Positions 58,926 through 64,000 of a stretch of 64,000 nucleotides of DNA are shown in pieces. Location: assembly GCA_960531495.1 (NCBI GenBank), contig OY482862.1:8327640-8391639 (forward strand), in the 5' to 3' direction. The notes beneath the pieces are model-generated. The model was not told the DNA's origin, did not search any database, and worked only from the letters and a program-made list of their open reading frames with translations. Position 1 is the first letter of the stretch, and every line of letters begins with the position of its first letter. Made by a program: the position numbers and the translations under genes. Source of the stretch: Zeus faber. Lineage: Eukaryota; Chordata; Actinopteri; Zeiformes; Zeidae.

Positions 58926-59275
58926 AACGGATTTATCTTAATAGAAAACATTGAAACGCTATTTTTCTGTTGCCTCATAAATATATCATTTCAAATGGAA
59001 TCAAGGACTTTTTATTGAAGACTACACATATTCTATCATGGGAACTCCATCATATGTAAATTGTGCCTTCTTACTGAGGATAATCAGGAAACCCTGAAGT
59101 GTTTTTATGTCTTTTATGCTTTTTTTCTTGTTTGCTATTTCTTTTTGTTTATGTTACTGTACATCTGCCATGGATGATTTCCACGTTCTACCTCATTTGG
59201 TATGTAAACATTACCATATACCACACCTATAGACAGGTAATGGGCAAATTCCTTCATTCATTCACAAAATAAAAT
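58926..59275. repeat. Flank of GTCT array, copy 1
   Basis: Shares ATAGAAAACATTGAAACG and AAGGACTTTTTATTGAAGA, then ACAGGTAAT and AATTCCTTCA, with 59906-60053. Copy 1 is about 200 bp longer because of an internal segment absent from copy 2. Confidence 0.85.
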
Positions 59276-59497
59276 TCTGTCTGACTGTCTGTCTGTCAAT
59301 ATGTCTGTCTGTATCTCTATTTGTCTGCCGGTCTGTCTGCCTGCCTATCTGTCTGTCCATCTATATGGCTGTCTGTCTGTCTGTCCGTCTATCTATATGT
59401 CTGTCTATATGTCTGTCTGTCCATCTGTCTGTCTACATGTCTATCAGTCTGCCTGTCTGTCTACATGTCTGTCTGTCTATATGTCTGTCTGTCTATG

Positions 59498-59530
<33 letters not shown>

Positions 59531-59803
59531 ATATGTCTGACTGTCTGTCTGTCTGTCTATGTCTGTCTGTCCGTCTAAGTGTCTGTCTGACTGTCTATAT
59601 GTCTGTCTGTCTGTCTGTCTGTCTATATTTCTATCTGTTGGCCTGTCTGTCTATATGTCTGTATGTCTGTCCGTCTGTCTGTCTATCTATATGTCTGTCT
59701 ATATGTCTGTCTGTCCATCTGTCTGTCTACATGTCTATCAGTCTGCCTGTCTGTCTACATGTCTGTCTGTCTATATGTCCGTCTATCTATGTGTCGTCTG
59801 TCC

Positions 59804-59857
<54 letters not shown>

Positions 59858-59890
59858 GTGTCTGTCTGTCTATATGTCTGTCTGTCGCTA
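59276..59890. repeat. (GTCT)n tetranucleotide array, first
   Basis: About 615 bp of GTCT units with ATCT, CGTC and ATGT variants. Apparent long frames (SVCLSVCLSVC) arise from the repeat. Confidence 0.96.
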
Positions 59891-59905
59891 CAGGTCAATA
59901 CAAAT

Positions 59906-60053
59906 GGATTCATTTTAATAGAAAACATTGAAACGGTATTTTTCTGTTGCCTCATAAATGTAATTCCAAATAGAATTAAGGACTTTTTATTGAAGATTCC
60001 ATATAATATAAACAGGTAATTGCCCAATTCCTTCACTCATTCACTACATAAAA
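59906..60053. repeat. Flank of GTCT array, copy 2
   Basis: Shorter second copy of the 58926-59275 flank, again leading directly into a GTCT array. Confidence 0.85.
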
Positions 60054-60070
60054 ATCTGTCTGTCTGTATT

Positions 60071-60117
<47 letters not shown>

Positions 60118-60430
60118 GCCTGTCTGTCTGTCCATGTGTTTGTCTATATGTCTGTATGTTTATGTCTGTCTGTCTGTCTGCCTGTCTATCTATCTATCTG
60201 TCTGTCAATGTATCTGTCGGTCTATATGTCTGTCAGTCTGTGACTGTCTGTCTATATGTCTATCTGTCTGTCTGTCTGCCTGTCTATCTATCTATCTGTC
60301 TGTCAATGTATCTGTCTGTCTGTCTATATGTCTGTCAGTCTGTGATTGTCTGTCTATATGTCTGTCTGTCTGTCTGTCTGTCTGTCTGACTGTCTGTCTG
60401 TCTGTCTGTCTCTCTGTCTGTCTATCAGTG
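60054..60430. repeat. (GTCT)n tetranucleotide array, second
   Basis: About 375 bp of the same unit. It contains an internal higher-order repeat: TGCCTGTCTATCTATCTATC with the following CTGTCTGTCAATGTATCTGTC occurs twice. Confidence 0.95.
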
Positions 60431-60462
60431 GTTTGAGAAGTATCAAAGCCCTGACATAAAGT

Positions 60463-60640
60463 GGAGGCCGAATGTGAAGGCCCAACGTGGAGGCCCAAAG
60501 TGAGGCCCAAGATAGAGGCCAAATGTGGAGAACAAACGCGGAGGGGGAAGGTGGAGGCCAAAGGTGGAGGGAGAAGGTGGAGGCCGAACGTGGAGGCCGA
60601 ACGTAGAGGCGGAACGTGGAGAGGCCGAACGCACGACGCA
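60463..60640. repeat. Minisatellite, about 13-bp unit
   Basis: Diverged tandem copies of GTGGAGGCCGAAC and variants such as GTGGAGGCCAAAG, about 12-14 units. Confidence 0.85.
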
Positions 60641-62189
60641 CGACAAGGAAACGAGCAAACAGACTCGGTGCACTTTGGAGTCACATGGAATCCCATTCAA
60701 CACAGTTGAATTCGTTATCAATTCGATGTTACGAATTTTTGTTTGAATAAAATCAGCTGTGAATCCCTGAGTGGAATTTAATTGTATTCTATCAGGAAAG
60801 TCAAAGTTGAAGAAGATTGATGAGTTGCCCAACGTGGACATGAATCATCAACTGCCAAACATTTCGGGGCCGTTTTTTCCCAAAGTTGAGGCCTGTTTAA
60901 TTAGTGTTCGTTAACCAACAATTTATAACCAAGTTGCTGTCGCACTGAACATTGTTTTGCGTGACATGCCGACTTTCCTGCGCTCCAAGTCCAAATGAAG
61001 GCACAGTATATAGTGATTAGAAGTCAGTCTGTGTTGACTAAAAACACAGAAAAGACTGAAAGAAGAGGAATGAGAAGAAAAGTTAAGTGACCGGTGAGCG
61101 TGTTGTATTACTAACAACATTGTGACACATTGTGGCTGGATATACTATCAACTAATATCATAACACATGAATGGTGGGACATGGGAACCGTAATATTACA
61201 TTATTTAAAAAGGGAAAATTATATAGCAAATGGATATGGTGTGACATGAATCCAGTGCGGACTATTAAACTAACATTAGGACATAGCTAGCGAACTATAG
61301 CCAAGGTAACGTAAGCTACTGTACCTCTTTCCCACTGCACCAAAAACCCGCGAACACCCGCTAACATCGGCATTTGTCATTAGTGGGGAAAGGTTACACC
61401 CGGGTTTCAGTCCCAGGACAAATAACTCTGCAATAGACCGGGGTGTTAATCGGCTCCAGCTCCGATCGGCTGTGACGGAAACATGCCACCCGCACATTTT
61501 TGCCCCTTTACGCGGTGCGACGTGCGTCGAAGTTCGGGAAATAGACAGGAAATAGACAGGAATATCCGTGCAGTTGTGGGCATGGATACTCTATGCTGCT
61601 TCAACTGTTTTTTTCCCAATCACACTTCATCAAACATACATATTTTATTGCTGGGACTTTTAAGTTGGCTGCCCCCTGCTGGGAAGGACAACAACGCCAC
61701 AGCTTCAGGACTTAACCCACTGTGGAGTTGTAGTTATTTAAACGTGTGCACTTGTGTTATTAAGTCCCTTGTTTTATAATATTTAGAGTTAATCATTTTT
61801 GTTTCTGATATTTCTTTCACCCCTCTTGTGCCTTTTTGGTTTGGTCACGTTCCTATCTATGTTCCCTCCCGTTTCATCTGATCAGCTCGGTTTGCTTTGT
61901 CCAGTTGTCTTTATGTTGACTCCTGTTTAAGTTCTTTTTTTTTTACCTTAGTATTTTTCATCATACTTAAGTTTTTTTTTTGTTTGTTTTTTTTCCACCT
62001 GCACTTGTTTTGCAAACCCTCCTAAGTTGATTCGATTTTAAATGGTCAATAAATCCTTATTTTGCCTCAATCTACCTACGACACCTGTGTCTGACGGCTT
62101 GGTCCCTCACCACGTTAGCAATTTAACTATAGACTTTTTTAAATCTGTAAACCAGCTTTTTTTTCTTTCTTTGACAAACTCAAGCTAAA
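60641..62189. other. Intergenic sequence, nothing recognised apart from a CTCF-type site
   Basis: AT-rich unique sequence. A candidate CTCF site lies at 61668-61686. Confidence 0.4.
61668..61686 (-). promoter_or_regulatory. Candidate CTCF binding site
   Basis: On the minus strand CCAGCAGGGGGCAGCC, a close match to the CTCF core. It has the same orientation as the candidate at 37543-37561. Confidence 0.4.
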
Positions 62190-63037
62190 TGTACTCAGCC
62201 ACAACATTATAACCATTGACAGGTGAAGTGAATTGCATAGATCATCTTGCTCCAATGGCACCTGTCAGGGGTGGGATATATTAAGCAGCAAGGGAACAGT
62301 CAGTTCTTTAAGTGGATGTTTTGGAAGCAGGAAAAATGGACAAGTGTGAGGATCTGAGCCACTTTTTTTTGTGACTAGACGATGGGGACGGAGCATCTCC
62401 AAAACAGCAGGTCTTGTGGGGTGTTAGCTAGATATGCAGTGGTTAGTAGCTCCCAAAAGTGGTCCAAGGGTCATGGGCGCCCAAGTCTCATTGATGCGTG
62501 TGGGGAGCGAAGTCTAGCCCGTGTGGTCTCATTCCACAGAGGAGCTCCTGTAGCACAAATTGCTGAAAAAGTTAATGCTGCTATGATAGAAAGGTGTCAG
62601 AACACACAGTGCATCACAGCTTGCTTGAGTACGTGAGCGTCCATGACCATGGAGCAATGGAAGAAGGTGGCCTGGTCTGATGAATCACGTTTTCTTCTCC
62701 ATCATGTGGATGACCGGATGCGTGGGCGCTGTTTAACTTGGGAAGAGATGGCACCGGGATGCACTGTGGGAAGGAGGCAAGCCGGCGGGGGCAGTGTGAT
62801 GCTTTGGGCAGTGTTCTGCTGGGAAACCTTGGGTCCTGGCGTTCATGTGGATGTTATTGGCATGTCCCGTCTTCCTAAACATTGTTGCAGACCAAGGAGC
62901 CATGGTGCCAGACACCACAGGACACCTTCAGAGGTCTTGTGGAGTCCACGTCACGACGGGTCAGAGCTGTTTTGGCGCCACGACGGGACCTACATAATAG
63001 TAGACAGGTGGTTTTAATGTTGTGGCTGATTGGTGTT
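62190..63037 (+). mobile_element. Tc1-type DNA transposon, internally deleted
   Basis: The left end CAGCCACAACATTATAACCA and the right end, inverted, TCAGCCACAACATTAAAACCA form terminal repeats. Between them are pieces of a Tc1-type transposase: RKVSEHTVHHSLL-like sequence near 62,590, then WKKVAWSDESRF (first catalytic Asp) and GGGSVMLWAVFCW near 62,650-62,820, and a C-terminal scrap near 62,900-63,000. The segment with the second catalytic Asp and most of the C-terminal half is deleted. About 850 bp remain of an element that is usually about 1.2-1.4 kb. It cannot encode transposase. Confidence 0.85.
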
Positions 63038-63909
63038 TTAACAACATGCAAATAAAATAGTGAAAATATAAAAATCATAGTAAAAATAGTGTCGCATAGG
63101 CAGACCTATCGCCACACTGTGTTTTAGCGCTGTGCCAGTGCTGGAGCTGTTGTTTCACATGGAGTTTGAAAACGGATGGCAGGCTTTATACTAACAACCT
63201 ACATCTGGTGAGTCAGACTACAGTAAGAATAAAATGATGTAATAATAATTGTAATATTATTATAACATATTACAGTAATATAGTATATAATTCCATCACA
63301 AAAAGAATAGTCTTGGCACAAATGGTGATGTCATTTTAATTTGCTTGCCAGCTGTGACATAGTTGAAGCAGAGCATTTTCTCATATTTTCTGTTTATTTT
63401 TATTTATTTTTTCATTACAGATTCTTGGGAGGATGCAGTGAAAATGTAGGAGCTGTGCTTTCATCTCTGATAAAAGAGGAGGTGTTTTAAAGAATTACCG
63501 TTTAAGATGTGGTATTGGAAGACTACTTTTCTGTGTCTTGCAACACGATCAAGTTTTGTAGCCTGATCATTTTGGATTACGTATGTTTGTATTTGACAGC
63601 TGTACAGGGAGTCCAGCAGGGTTGTGGACAAAAGTCTGAAGTAGGCAAAAGTCTGCTTCAACAGGCACAGTCCTCATCTCCTCAACACTTTCAGACCAAA
63701 GAGAGGGAAGGGATTGGACATATTTTGACACAACTGTTACAGCAAAGCAAGGCTGGTAGATAACCATTATGTACCGACCGTACACTGTCCTATGCACGTG
63801 CCACTAAATCATATTGTCGCCTTTTACAGAAAGTGGTGTCTGCCATCCGATTTCACCAAATGGCTGCTTATTTAGCTTAGCTGTTGTCTAGACCATTACA
63901 TTCTTATGC
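63038..63909. other. Intergenic sequence, nothing recognised
   Basis: AT-rich sequence without a supported feature. Confidence 0.4.
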
Positions 63910-64000
63910 TGTGGTGTGGGGATGGGCTGGTTCGAGCGGCCACACCTGACCGGAATCCAGGTGATTGGGATCAGGGTGGCTGCATACCTGTTGGTTGGTC
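63910..64000 (+). repeat. LTR of the 8602 family, cut by the window end
   Basis: Starts TGTGGTGTGGGGATGG and follows the family through GATTGGGATCAGGGTGGCTG to the last base. Whether it is a solo LTR or heads a longer element cannot be seen. Confidence 0.85.

Noticed and set aside
59301-60436. Several long frames rich in Ser, Val, Cys, Leu
   Set aside because: Artefacts of the GTCT arrays, open in all three frames.
63925-63945. GGTTCGAGC as a tRNA B box
   Set aside because: No A box or cloverleaf could be formed, and the sequence belongs to the LTR family.

Overview
The window looks like genomic DNA from a teleost fish. It holds spliced genes with GT-AG introns, a hemopexin/Wap65-type gene, an ANKRD50-like gene, long CA microsatellites, and transposon families typical of fish (Tc1/mariner, an L2-type LINE, a LINE with a restriction-like endonuclease, and Gmr1-like LTR elements). 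The species cannot be named from the sequence. No CRISPR array, operon, rRNA or convincing tRNA gene was seen.

Three protein-coding genes can be supported. (1) A two-exon plus-strand gene at 14.1-16.9 kb encodes an 896-residue protein with a coiled coil, a long low-complexity middle and a C-terminal NHL propeller most like TRIM32, but with no RING or B-box. (2) A minus-strand ANKRD50-like gene has its coding part at 23.65-32.42 kb in three exons (1425 residues), with a P-loop NTPase module, about 17-18 ankyrin repeats and a conserved C-terminus. Its likely CpG-island promoter lies near 36.9-37.1 kb. (3) A ten-exon plus-strand hemopexin (Wap65) gene at 54.89-58.02 kb encodes a 440-residue secreted heme-binding protein with its own TATA box and poly(A) signal. 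The reading frames of all three close exactly across the proposed splice sites.

Layout: 1-14 kb is gene-poor, with CpG-rich stretches, one hAT-like non-autonomous transposon and one short LTR element with both LTRs. 14-37 kb carries the first two genes. 38.5-50 kb is a transposon graveyard: a broken Gmr1-like LTR element, an L1-like LINE with no visible reverse-transcriptase region, a G-rich block, solo LTRs and a nearly full-span L2-type LINE. 50.4-54.3 kb is a complex of TACTT-type arrays with a tandem duplication, a solo LTR and an RLE-type LINE 3' fragment nested in it. Hemopexin follows. A second duplicated array complex (GTCT type) lies at 58.9-60.4 kb, then a minisatellite, an internally deleted Tc1 element and an LTR cut by the window edge.

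The genes are not functionally linked to one another. The most interesting structural signals are these: the IN-before-RT order in the Gmr1-like fossil; a polypurine tract shared between that fossil and the short LTR element; an RLE LINE bounded on both sides by the same array type; paired duplicated array complexes flanking hemopexin; a RING-less TRIM32-like protein; and an in-frame candidate 5' exon of the ANKRD50-like gene. I found nothing I can defend as a wholly new biological system.
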